DNA of 8,882 bases from JAAXGI01 sp963579625 (GCA_963579625.1 CAUZHN010000096.1:1-8882); one strand, 5' to 3'. Shown: positions 1-5,597, counted from the stretch's first letter. Numbers and translations are program-made. Notes: generated by a model not told the origin, from the sequence alone.

Positions 1-112
1 TTCGTATCCCGGACGCTGCGTCTTTGAGAACCCAACAGCCGGTACCTGGTCGATCATGGTCACGGCTGTCTCAAACTATAGCGGGGTCAGCCTGAAGGCA
101 GGCGGTAGTTAG
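1..112 (+). CDS. C-terminal end of a secreted protein with a pre-peptidase C-terminal (PPC) domain, partial
   Basis: The frame starting at base 2 is open from the window edge to a TAG at 110-112 and encodes the last 36 residues of a protein. It contains a Cys, then an Asn-Pro-Thr-Ala-Gly-Thr-Trp block, then a Tyr-Ser-Gly-Val-Ser-Leu-Lys-Ala strand close to the end. This spacing is typical of the last two strands of bacterial PPC domains (Pfam PF04151 type), which are C-terminal appendages of secreted subtilisin-like, M4 or other peptidases and are often removed on maturation. The catalytic part lies left of the window, so the enzyme class is unknown. The gene converges with the repeat lipoprotein that ends at 161, with 48 bases between the two stops. 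The family call rests on motif recognition over a short stretch. Confidence 0.72.
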   Translation, partial: SYPGRCVFENPTAGTWSIMVTAVSNYSGVSLKAGGS

Positions 113-143
113 CGTCGCTTACCGTTTCGCTGGCTAGCTAACT
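107..143. repeat. Inverted repeat between convergent gene ends, possible bidirectional terminator
   Basis: AGTTAGC at 107-113 is the exact reverse complement of GCTAACT at 137-143, with 23 bases between them. It lies at the meeting point of two convergent genes and overlaps the stop codon of the left one. There is no clear T-run on either side, so an intrinsic terminator role is only a suggestion from position. Confidence 0.25.
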
Positions 144-160
144 CGATTCCTGAATCTCTG

Positions 161-1111
161 CTAACAGCTGATCCCGTAGGTGCGAGTTTCATTGTTCGAA
201 AGCCACTCTCCGCATCGCATTCCAGCTCTATAGCTGCCCTTAGACATCAATTGACCATCGGGACCATACGTCTCATACGATCCATCTCTTTGTCCGTCGA
301 CGTAAGTCATCTTCGAGCCTAGCCGACCAGAGTCGTAATCATAAAACTCCCAAACTCCGTCCCATTCCCCGTTCTCATAGCTGCCCTTCGACATCAACTG
401 CCCGTTCTCGTAGTACTCCTCATGGGCGCCGTCCCTTTTTCCTTCCGAGTACATGGTCCTAATGAATAGCTGACCGTCATCGGAGTATCCCTCATATAGG
501 CCCTCGATCTTCCCGTCCTCGTACATCGTCTGCTCAGCCAACTGCCCGTTCTCGTAGTACTGCTGATACGGTCCATCCAGCTGCCCGAATTGATAGGTAC
601 TGACCAATATCAATTGACCATTGGCTGAGTATTCTTCATAAAGTCCGTTCCTGCTCCCGGACTGATAGGCCCCCTTAATCAATAACTGACCGTCATCAGA
701 GTAGCCTTCGTATAAACCCTCTATCTTGCCGGCCTTGTAAATTGTCCGTTCAGCCAGCTGACCGTTCGGATAGTACTGCTCATGGGTCCCATCTAGGTCG
801 CCATCCTTATATGTACTTCTGACCTTCAATTGCCCATCCTCGTAGTGCTCTTCATAGGATCCATGTGGAAGTCCGTATTCGAGCGAATAGGCGAGCGCCG
901 TCCCGTACTCTGTGACGCTGAACACGGACCCAGAATACGGTTCTCCCGTAGCGGGATCGATGTACACTCCTTCGACTGTTTGAAGTGTGTTCAGATCCCT
1001 CGGCCCTGATTCCGCCCGTTCTACGATCCTTGGCTCACTCGCTGGTCCTGGTCCTTGCACGCAGCCTGCAAATCCCATCACCAACAGCACGGAGAGGGCA
1101 AGATACTTCAT
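161..1111 (-). CDS. Lipoprotein with nine YwqK/MORN_2-type repeats
   Basis: This is a 316-residue protein. Residues 1-17 form a short lipoprotein signal (Lys, hydrophobic core, Phe-Ala-Gly-Cys lipobox, Cys17), followed by a low-complexity Gly/Pro/Glu linker. Residues 84-300 are nine consecutive repeats of 24 residues (one of 25), each with the pattern Gly-x-Tyr/His-Glu-x-Tyr-x-x-(Asn/Asp)-Gly-Gln-Leu, a beta strand ending in Tyr, then Gly and Asp. This is the MORN_2 repeat that databases often label 'YwqK family antitoxin'. In lipoproteins these repeats form a long beta-solenoid surface, and no enzymatic residues are expected. The antitoxin label should not be taken as function: no YwqJ-like toxin lies nearby, and the protein is predicted to be envelope-anchored. 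The final residues carry two further Cys (near 299 and at 316). The ATG at 1109-1111 is chosen because it gives a compact lipoprotein signal; no strong Shine-Dalgarno sequence precedes it. Confidence 0.9.
   Translation of the reverse strand: MKYLALSVLLVMGFAGCVQGPGPASEPRIVERAESGPRDLNTLQTVEGVYIDPATGEPYSGSVFSVTEYGTALAYSLEYGLPHGSYEEHYEDGQLKVRSTYKDGDLDGTHEQYYPNGQLAERTIYKAGKIEGLYEGYSDDGQLLIKGAYQSGSRNGLYEEYSANGQLILVSTYQFGQLDGPYQQYYENGQLAEQTMYEDGKIEGLYEGYSDDGQLFIRTMYSEGKRDGAHEEYYENGQLMSKGSYENGEWDGVWEFYDYDSGRLGSKMTYVDGQRDGSYETYGPDGQLMSKGSYRAGMRCGEWLSNNETRTYGISC
431..862 (-). repeat. Two tandem copies of a 216-base (three-repeat) unit inside the YwqK-type gene
   Basis: Repeats 1-3 of the lipoprotein (647-862) and repeats 4-6 (431-646) correspond one to one. 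Repeat 2 resembles 5 and repeat 3 resembles 6 more than they resemble their direct neighbours; for instance both third units contain the run GKIEGLYEGYSDDGQL at the same offset. The DNA matches at a fixed offset of 216 bases (compare 470-564 with 686-780). The array therefore grew by duplication of a triplet of 24-codon units. Confidence 0.85.
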
Positions 1112-1205
1112 CAGGTATTACCGCTGCGTGAGTTGCCCATAAGGATGTCGTAGAGTTTTCTCCGGGAGCATTAAGAAGACTATCGGGCTGGGTCGCCCTC
1201 AACAA

Positions 1206-1351
1206 TCAGCTGGGGGGCAAGAACAGCGTCGGAAATCCGTTCGGGGGCCGGCGGTGTAACGTGCCCTGCTCGTAGGCATACGCGAGGCGGAAGATGACGC
1301 CCTCTTGGTACGGTCTCGCCAGGATCTGGAGTCCCGCAGGCAGTGTTGTAC
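1206..1351 (-). pseudogene. 3' tail of a second amidase gene (relic)
   Basis: This stretch aligns without gaps to the end of the intact amidase at 2420-2565: 131 of 146 bases are identical by hand count, and both end in the TGA stop. The frame encodes the amidase-signature C-terminus (LPAGLQILARPYQEG followed by the Arg-Leu-Ala-Tyr helix and Arg-Arg-Pro-Pro) with only four amino-acid changes. Nine of the 15 differences are silent, so the donor was a working paralogue when it diverged rather than a recent copy of the neighbour. Similarity stops abruptly at 1351/1352. There is no start or catalytic region, so it cannot encode an enzyme. Confidence 0.9.
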
Positions 1352-1486
1352 TGGAAGTTTCAACATGAGTGAACAGCAGGGGACGGCGGAGGTATCGCCT
1401 ACGCGGCACACCTCGGTGGGCTCTTCGCTGGACTCGGCCTGGTTTTCCTGTTCCGTAAGACGAAACCAGCAACCGCCTGGATGTGA
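1352..1486 (+). pseudogene. 3' tail of a rhomboid-family intramembrane protease gene (relic)
   Basis: Read on the plus strand in the frame of codon 1391-1393, this stretch encodes GGGIAYAAHLGGLFAGLGL followed by a hydrophobic end, basic residues and a TGA at 1484-1486. A small-residue patch, Ala-Tyr-Ala-Ala-His-Leu-Gly-Gly, then Phe-Ala-Gly-Leu is the last transmembrane segment of rhomboid serine proteases, where the His is the catalytic partner of the (missing) Ser. Upstream in the same frame a Trp-x-x-Gln trace is interrupted by a TGA at 1370-1372, and similarity starts exactly where the amidase relic ends. The Ser-bearing segment and all earlier helices are absent, so it is a non-functional fragment. 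It lies antisense to the end of the MBL-fold gene. Confidence 0.7.
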
Positions 1487-2382
1487 ACTAGACAACGGAC
1501 TTTAGCCTCAGAGTCTCGTGATGACCCCTGCCCCATCGCGATCACTTCTTCGCCGAGTACGATCTCGTATCGGCCATCTTCGTACCCAACGATGGTGATT
1601 TGTCCCTCAAGATCAGTACGCAGCACAGTCTCCGCTGCGGAGGTGTACGCCTCTAGAGCTTCGGCGTGCGGATGACCGTAGGTGTTCGATCCTACTGAGA
1701 TCGCAACAATCTCAGGCTCTGCGTCCTCGAGAAATTCCGCCGTGAAGCCGTTATAGCTTCCGTGATGTGAGGCCTTGAGCACGGTTACATTGGGCACAAC
1801 ATCCTGTTCGGTCCAAAAGCTCAGCTCTTCGACTTCTGAGTCTCCACTCAAGAAGGCTGAAAAATCCCCATACCTCACAACTAATCCAATGGAGCGGTTG
1901 TTAAAGTCGGTCGAGGCAATCGGGAGCAACGGAAGAACTTCTAGCTCGACACTGCCAAGACTGACCGAGCGTGGCTCAGCGATCAAATACGTGATGTCCG
2001 TTCGCTGCTGAAGAGTGCTCGCTAGGCCTTGGTACGTAGCCGTCGTATGGGTTTGGCCGTTGTCCATATAGAAGCGAACCGGAATCGAGTTAATTACATT
2101 CACCATCCCTCCGATATGATCTGCATGGGGATGCGTTGCCACCAAGAGGTCTAGCTCGTCTACGTGCAAAGCTCTCAAGTTGGTTACTAGACTGCTCCAA
2201 CCCGCGTCTACAAGCGCAGTCTGGCCTTCCGGAGATCGGATGAGTACGGCGTCTCCCTGTCCCACATCGAGGAATGTGACCCTAACCGATTCACCGACTG
2301 GAGCTGGAGCTGGAGCAGTAACGCCACAGCCCAGGAAGACAACAAGAAGAATTCCAGAGCAGAAAACGCGCGACCGTCGCAT
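1399..2382 (-). CDS. ComEC-like metallo-beta-lactamase-fold lipoprotein
   Basis: A 327-residue protein when started at the ATG at 2380-2382. A 7-codon-longer GTG start at 2401-2403 exists, but the GGAAG Shine-Dalgarno sequence sits 8 bases before the ATG and the shorter form has the cleaner lipoprotein signal (Phe-Leu-Gly-Cys, Cys19). The mature part begins with the Asp-Val-Gly-Gln-Gly-Asp strand (39-44) typical of ComEC/Rec2 C-terminal MBL domains. It then has the metal-binding His-Pro-His-Ala-Asp-His motif (84-89), Ser-Gly-Asp (Asp181), Ser-His-His-Gly-Ser (His206-207) and Gly-His-Pro-His (236-239). The di-metal site looks complete. Relatives hydrolyse phosphodiesters, and the ComEC domain is proposed to be a DNase; here the substrate is unknown and there are no membrane-channel domains. 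It follows the amidase after a 37-base gap, so it is probably co-transcribed. The last ~30 residues, basic and Pro/Arg-rich, are read antisense through a rhomboid gene relic and are unlikely to belong to the original fold. Confidence 0.9.
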   Translation of the reverse strand: MRRSRVFCSGILLVVFLGCGVTAPAPAPVGESVRVTFLDVGQGDAVLIRSPEGQTALVDAGWSSLVTNLRALHVDELDLLVATHPHADHIGGMVNVINSIPVRFYMDNGQTHTTATYQGLASTLQQRTDITYLIAEPRSVSLGSVELEVLPLLPIASTDFNNRSIGLVVRYGDFSAFLSGDSEVEELSFWTEQDVVPNVTVLKASHHGSYNGFTAEFLEDAEPEIVAISVGSNTYGHPHAEALEAYTSAAETVLRTDLEGQITIVGYEDGRYEIVLGEEVIAMGQGSSRDSEAKVRCLVHIQAVAGFVLRNRKTRPSPAKSPPRCAA

Positions 2383-2390
2383 CAGTGTCG

Positions 2391-2395
2391 CTTCC
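2391..2395 (-). promoter_or_regulatory. Shine-Dalgarno site that selects the ATG of the MBL-fold gene
   Basis: GGAAG read on the minus strand, 8 bases before the ATG at 2380-2382 and inside the longer GTG-initiated frame. It argues for the shorter protein. Confidence 0.55.
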
Positions 2396-2419
2396 AAGCT
2401 CACGGCATCGACCTACTTA

Positions 2420-3988
2420 TCAGCCCGGGGGCAATAACAGCGTCGGAAATCCGTCAGGCGGGCGGCGGTGCGTCGTGCCTTGCTCGTAGGCATACGCGAG
2501 GCGGAAGATGACACCTTCCTGGTACGGTCTCGCCAGGATCTGGAGTCCCGCAGGCAGCGTTGTACGGGTGTACCCCATCGGTACAGTGCCGGCCGGTAGT
2601 CCGGTTCCAGGCGCGACGATCTGACTGTTGTCGCCGCGGTAGTCCTCGGAAGCTGTTTCAAGCGGTGCCGGAGGGTTGGTCCACGTAGGATACACGATGG
2701 CCTGAACGTCGGCGGCGTCCATCGCTGCGACGACGGCGTCCTTGTACGCCTGCCGTCCAGGGTTCTCAGCGTACGGCAAGCAGGGCGGATCCCACTCGCT
2801 GGGCGGGTCGAGAGACGAGTTCGAGGATCTCTGAATGCGTCCCTCGACGTATTCAGAATACTCACCGGTCTCGAGAACCTCGAGGACGTCCCGGATGGGA
2901 GCTTCGTCTCCGAGCGATGCCAAGTACTGGGCCACGTCGTATCGGAAGGTCGAGCATCCGCCTCCGCCGCTCCGTAGATCCTGTAACGGCGCGATTTCGA
3001 GGGGATCCACGATCTCGGCACCTAACCGCTGGAGATCAGCCAACGCCTGCTCGAAAACCTCTATTACTTCCGAATCGGCGTCATCCGTGTCCACGAGCTC
3101 ACGGAGAACCCCTATCCGCGCACCTGCGAGTCCCTGGGCATCTAGGAACACCGTATAGTCGTCAGCCCTTCGTCCACGGCCGGCCTCCGTATAAGGGTCC
3201 GCGGGATCGTAACCTGCCACGACGTTGAAGATGCGCGCCGCATCCTCAACCGTGCGGGCCATAGGGCCGGCGATATCCGACTGGAATGAGAGAGGGATGA
3301 CCCCGTCACGGCTCGTGAGGCCGATCGTAGAACGGATCCCGAACAACGCGAGGTGGGACGACGGTCCGCGGATCGAGTTCCCCGTGTCAGTTCCCATTCC
3401 GGCGACGCCGAAGCTCGCGGCCACTCCCGACGCGGTCCCTCCACTCGAGCCAGCCGGTACCCGATCGAGCGCGTACGCGTTTGCGGTCGTCCCGTAGGAG
3501 GAACTCACGGTTTGGCGCGGGCTGAACGCCCACTCGGCCATGTTGGTTTTCGCGAGCACAATCGCGTCGGCCTCACGCAGCTTCTGTACCATAAACGCAT
3601 CGTCGGGCGGGATGCTCTCCTTCAGTGCAATCGACCCACCGGTCGTGGGAAGATCATATGTGTCGTAGTTGTCCTTGATCAGGAGAGGGGCACAAAACAG
3701 AGAGCCAAGCGGATCCCCGTTGCCCACGGCCTCGTCGATCTCGTCCGCACGGGTGAGCGCATTCGGGTTCACGACCGTGATCGCGTTCATCCCTGTCGGC
3801 TGATCATACGCCTCGATGCGATCCAGATACGACTGCACCACCATTCGGCACGTCGTCTGTCCACTCGTGATCGCATCCTGGATCTGGGCGATGGTCGTTT
3901 CGACGACCTCGATCGGCGCGGGAGGAGGAGCGCACGCACCGAAGATGAGCACCGCAGAACTGAAAAACACGTAGACACTAGCTTTCAT
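2420..3988 (-). CDS. Amidase-signature family hydrolase, lipoprotein
   Basis: This is a 522-residue amidase-signature enzyme (GatA/peptide amidase/FAAH superfamily). The signal ends in Phe-Gly-Ala-Cys (Cys19), followed by a Pro-rich linker, so the enzyme should be lipid-anchored in the envelope. The Lys / cis-Ser / Ser triad is visible: Lys105 in LLIKDNYD, Ser181 in the Gly-Ser-Ser-Gly-Gly loop, and Ser205 in Thr-Asp-Thr-Gly-Asn-Ser-Ile-Arg, with the 24-residue Ser-Ser spacing known for FAAH. The second Gly before the nucleophile is Asn here, a mild departure from the usual Gly-Gly-Ser. The C-terminus has the expected Leu-Pro-Ala-Gly-Leu-Gln and Ala-Tyr-Ala-Tyr-Glu-Gln segments. Length and intact motifs indicate an active C-N hydrolase. 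The extracytoplasmic location and lack of GatB/GatC partners argue against a tRNA amidotransferase role; substrate is unknown. GGGGAG at 3998-4003 is 9 bases before the ATG. In 4014-4158 upstream I recognise no gene and no convincing promoter. Confidence 0.95.
   Translation of the reverse strand: MKASVYVFFSSAVLIFGACAPPPAPIEVVETTIAQIQDAITSGQTTCRMVVQSYLDRIEAYDQPTGMNAITVVNPNALTRADEIDEAVGNGDPLGSLFCAPLLIKDNYDTYDLPTTGGSIALKESIPPDDAFMVQKLREADAIVLAKTNMAEWAFSPRQTVSSSYGTTANAYALDRVPAGSSGGTASGVAASFGVAGMGTDTGNSIRGPSSHLALFGIRSTIGLTSRDGVIPLSFQSDIAGPMARTVEDAARIFNVVAGYDPADPYTEAGRGRRADDYTVFLDAQGLAGARIGVLRELVDTDDADSEVIEVFEQALADLQRLGAEIVDPLEIAPLQDLRSGGGGCSTFRYDVAQYLASLGDEAPIRDVLEVLETGEYSEYVEGRIQRSSNSSLDPPSEWDPPCLPYAENPGRQAYKDAVVAAMDAADVQAIVYPTWTNPPAPLETASEDYRGDNSQIVAPGTGLPAGTVPMGYTRTTLPAGLQILARPYQEGVIFRLAYAYEQGTTHRRPPDGFPTLLLPPG
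3902..3934 (-). repeat. 33-base exact repeat, copy 1 (amidase lipobox leader)
   Basis: This segment encodes Cys-Ala-Pro-Pro-Pro-Ala-Pro-Ile-Glu-Val-Val at the lipobox of the intact amidase. It is identical over 33 bases to 4833-4865; the flanks differ immediately on both sides. Confidence 0.95.
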
Positions 3989-4158
3989 GTCACTTCTCTC
4001 CCCGGATTGTTCGTCGTCATTTCGTCAGTCTCTATGAAACCGATGCCCTCATTCTGCTCCCTCACCCCGCAGGACCGCAACGTAGACGGGAGCACCACAT
4101 CGGACGCGCAAAACAGTGTTGGTAGGTGCAGATCGTAGCTGCTGGGTGAAAGCCGCTA

Positions 4159-4602
4159 TCAGCGGAGGTCATCCACTGAGACGAGGTGGGCACCCCACGG
4201 ACAGAAGCGACCAACCACGTCGATCCATTCGTCAAGATTGTTCTCGATAAAAGACGGCCATGCGTCACAGAGTTCGATCGTCAACTCGGCCATCTCGATG
4301 TCCACAGGATCTATGTGCCAGCTCCACGGCAGATTGTACTCGGCGAGGCCAGGCCCTCGGATGAGGCGACCGTTCGGGATGCTTGCCCGACTCGTCCCCG
4401 CCTCTAGAGCCAAAATCGCAGAGATCGCGTCAGGGTTCGTGACAAAGGCCGAGAACCTCTCTCCGGAAACCTCGAACAGCGCTAGAATCCCTCCCTCCAA
4501 CTCGGGTTTGGTCAGGCCGTCGTCGTCACACCCCGCAAGTAAGAAGACCGCAGCGAGGTAGATACAAGTTCGGCGGAAGAGCCACATTTTGGTTGGAGAC
4601 AT
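4159..4602 (-). CDS. BP74-related lipoprotein
   Basis: A 147-residue protein from the ATG at 4600-4602. The frame is open for 29 more codons upstream, but that extension would bury the signal peptide, and a GAGGGGG stretch lies about 12 bases before the chosen ATG. The signal ends in Leu-Leu-Ala-Gly-Cys (Cys25), then Asp-Asp-Asp, consistent with a lipoprotein. The mature region carries the hallmarks I associate with the domain databases call 'BP74-related': a Phe-Glu-Val-Ser-Gly-Glu strand (43-48), an Ile-Pro-Asn-Gly-Arg-Leu-Ile-Arg-Gly-Pro-Gly block (75-85), Trp-Ser-Trp-His-Ile-Asp-Pro (93-99), Glu-Leu-Thr-Ile-Glu-Leu-Cys-Asp (106-113) and Phe-Cys-Pro-Trp (133-136). Cys112 and Cys134 could form a disulphide. 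The biochemical role is not known to me and no enzyme motif is visible. It ends 170 bases before the amidase start and may form a separate unit. Confidence 0.75.
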   Translation of the reverse strand: MSPTKMWLFRRTCIYLAAVFLLAGCDDDGLTKPELEGGILALFEVSGERFSAFVTNPDAISAILALEAGTSRASIPNGRLIRGPGLAEYNLPWSWHIDPVDIEMAELTIELCDAWPSFIENNLDEWIDVVGRFCPWGAHLVSVDDLR

Positions 4603-4685
4603 TTCCACTGAACCCCCTCGGCTAGAGCGCTCTACGTCCGGACACGTGGCTTGACCTGGTTCCACCTCCGCTTCTCCTCGCTTCT

Positions 4686-4832
4686 TCAAACCAGCACCTG
4701 TTTATCGCGCTGCACGATCTGGTCGTCAACGGTGATGGTCGGCTCCCACATGATCAAGTCGTAGTGCGTTGGAGCCACGATCTCACCGCCGAGGGTGTGG
4801 CTCGTACCGATACCGATATGGATCGTGCCCAT
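4686..4832 (-). pseudogene. 3' tail of an M29-type aminopeptidase gene (relic)
   Basis: Forty-eight codons ending in TGA at 4686-4688 encode Met-Gly-Thr-Ile-His-Ile-Gly-Ile-Gly-Thr, a Gly-Gly, then Pro-Thr-His-Tyr-Asp-Leu-Ile, then a Pro-Thr-Ile-x-Val-Asp-Asp strand. This is the C-terminal end of M29 (thermophilic/leucyl) aminopeptidases: His in Thr-Ile-His-Ile-Gly and the His-x-Asp pair 18 residues later are metal ligands in the family. The rest of the enzyme, several hundred residues including the Glu ligands, is missing. Upstream it is fused in frame to a copy of the amidase lipobox leader, not to aminopeptidase sequence. It fills most of the gap between the BP74-related gene and the NTF2-like gene. 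Not expected to be functional. Confidence 0.7.
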
Positions 4833-4865
4833 GACGACCTCGATCGGCGCGGGAGGAGGAGCGCA
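4833..4865 (-). repeat. 33-base exact repeat, copy 2 (amidase leader copy fused to the aminopeptidase relic)
   Basis: This copy is identical to 3902-3934 and in the same coding frame: it reads CAPPPAPIEVV and continues directly into the M29 relic. In 4866-4952 upstream of it, no amidase signal peptide and no other recognisable sequence is present. Confidence 0.95.
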
Positions 4866-4952
4866 GCGAGCGACCAGCTTAACGGGTAGTGGTTCCTCAC
4901 GGTGTTCTCCAGTATGTAAGGGTAGAAGCCTATGTGTCTTTAAAAAGTAGCT

Positions 4953-5486
4953 TCAACGACTCAGGTATCTTGATGGGATCGGATTCTCTGCTCCCTCCGA
5001 TTGCCAGTAGATCGATACGACCCACCATCGATTTCCATCATTCATCAGTTGAAATGAGTTGATGCCCCTCGCAAAAGGCTCTGTATCGCTTTCTCGTCGA
5101 CGTGACTCATATGTACTGAATATGTGGGCGATCATCCCATAGGATTCCACCACTTGGTGAATTTCGTTCTCGAAGAACCCATTACGTTCTAAAGAAGCCC
5201 CGCTGCTTTCGATATAGCCACTTGGGGTTCTGATAGTACGACTGTATGAGCCATCCTCGTCACGCGTGACGTAGCTCAGCGTCGCACCTTCGGCGAAGAG
5301 ATTGCTAAACCGATCCCAATCTCTCGCCTCTCCGGCTGATCCAGATATGGCATCGTACGTGGCGGTGATGATGCTACCAATCGATTCGACATCAACCATC
5401 TCAGTACGCTGTGCTTCTGCTGATGAACTCAACAGGAGAGTACCGATGAATATTGTACCACTAAGGGTGAGTAACCACTTGTTCAT
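4953..5486 (-). CDS. Exported NTF2/SnoaL-like fold protein
   Basis: A 177-residue protein. Residues 1-25 are a Sec signal peptide with a hydrophobic core and a Ser-Ala-Glu-Ala cleavage site before Gln26. The mature part has the order of an NTF2-like cone: an N-terminal helix (about 33-58), a Trp-Asp-Arg-Phe-Ser-Asn-Leu-Phe-Ala-Glu-Gly-Ala segment (57-68) where many SnoaL/DUF4440-type proteins have their first conserved Asp-Trp-x-x-Phe, a Thr-Pro-Ser-Gly-Tyr helix, then the antiparallel strands with His-Ile-Phe-Ser-Thr-Tyr-Glu-Ser and Asn-Arg-Trp-Trp-Val-Val-Ser-Ile-Tyr-Trp. Such proteins may bind small ligands or catalyse isomerase/dehydratase-type steps, but no catalytic pair can be assigned here. 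The Shine-Dalgarno AGAGGAA (5493-5499) is 6 bases before the ATG. The composition is less GC-rich than the amidase. The 111-base gap to the helicase-nuclease gene suggests it may have its own promoter, though none is obvious. Confidence 0.8.
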   Translation of the reverse strand: MNKWLLTLSGTIFIGTLLLSSSAEAQRTEMVDVESIGSIITATYDAISGSAGEARDWDRFSNLFAEGATLSYVTRDEDGSYSRTIRTPSGYIESSGASLERNGFFENEIHQVVESYGMIAHIFSTYESRRRESDTEPFARGINSFQLMNDGNRWWVVSIYWQSEGAENPIPSRYLSR

Positions 5487-5597
5487 AAAGAGTTCCTCTA
5501 GTCTGTAGTATTTTCCACCAGGACTCGAAGCCAGGGCCTACTACCTCTCCCAGCGTACCTGCCGACGCTGTCCTGTGCACCTTGTTTCCTTCCCATG

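Noticed and set aside
161..1111. Reading the repeat lipoprotein as an antitoxin of a toxin-antitoxin pair
   Set aside because: The name comes from a database family label. The protein has a lipobox and no toxin gene is adjacent, so a TA system is not supported.
1206..1472. 88-codon minus-strand ORF covering the amidase relic
   Set aside because: Only its last 47 codons match amidase. The first part is out-of-frame antisense of the rhomboid relic, with no Shine-Dalgarno or domain, so it is treated as a relic and not a gene.
3353..4138. Long plus-strand open frame of 261 codons opposite the amidase
   Set aside because: It is antisense to the GC-rich amidase coding sequence, is Arg-rich and shows no domain. 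The amidase triad and family length leave no doubt which strand codes.
4062..4268. Small minus-strand ORF between the BP74-related gene and the amidase
   Set aside because: It overlaps the end of the BP74-related gene in another frame, its product has no recognisable feature, and no good ribosome site precedes it.
4877..4883. GTTAAGC on the minus strand matching the GTTRRRY core of integron attC sites, in an intergenic region between small genes
   Set aside because: No matching RYYYAAC partner at a suitable distance, no second attC-like site between other genes and no integrase. One 7-base match is expected by chance.
5515..5545. TTCGAGTCC on the minus strand resembling a tRNA T-loop, flanked by GTAGTA/TACTAC arms
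   Set aside because: The bases beside the loop do not form a T-stem, there is no acceptor stem, anticodon arm or CCA, and the 6-base inverted repeat has a long unpaired centre.
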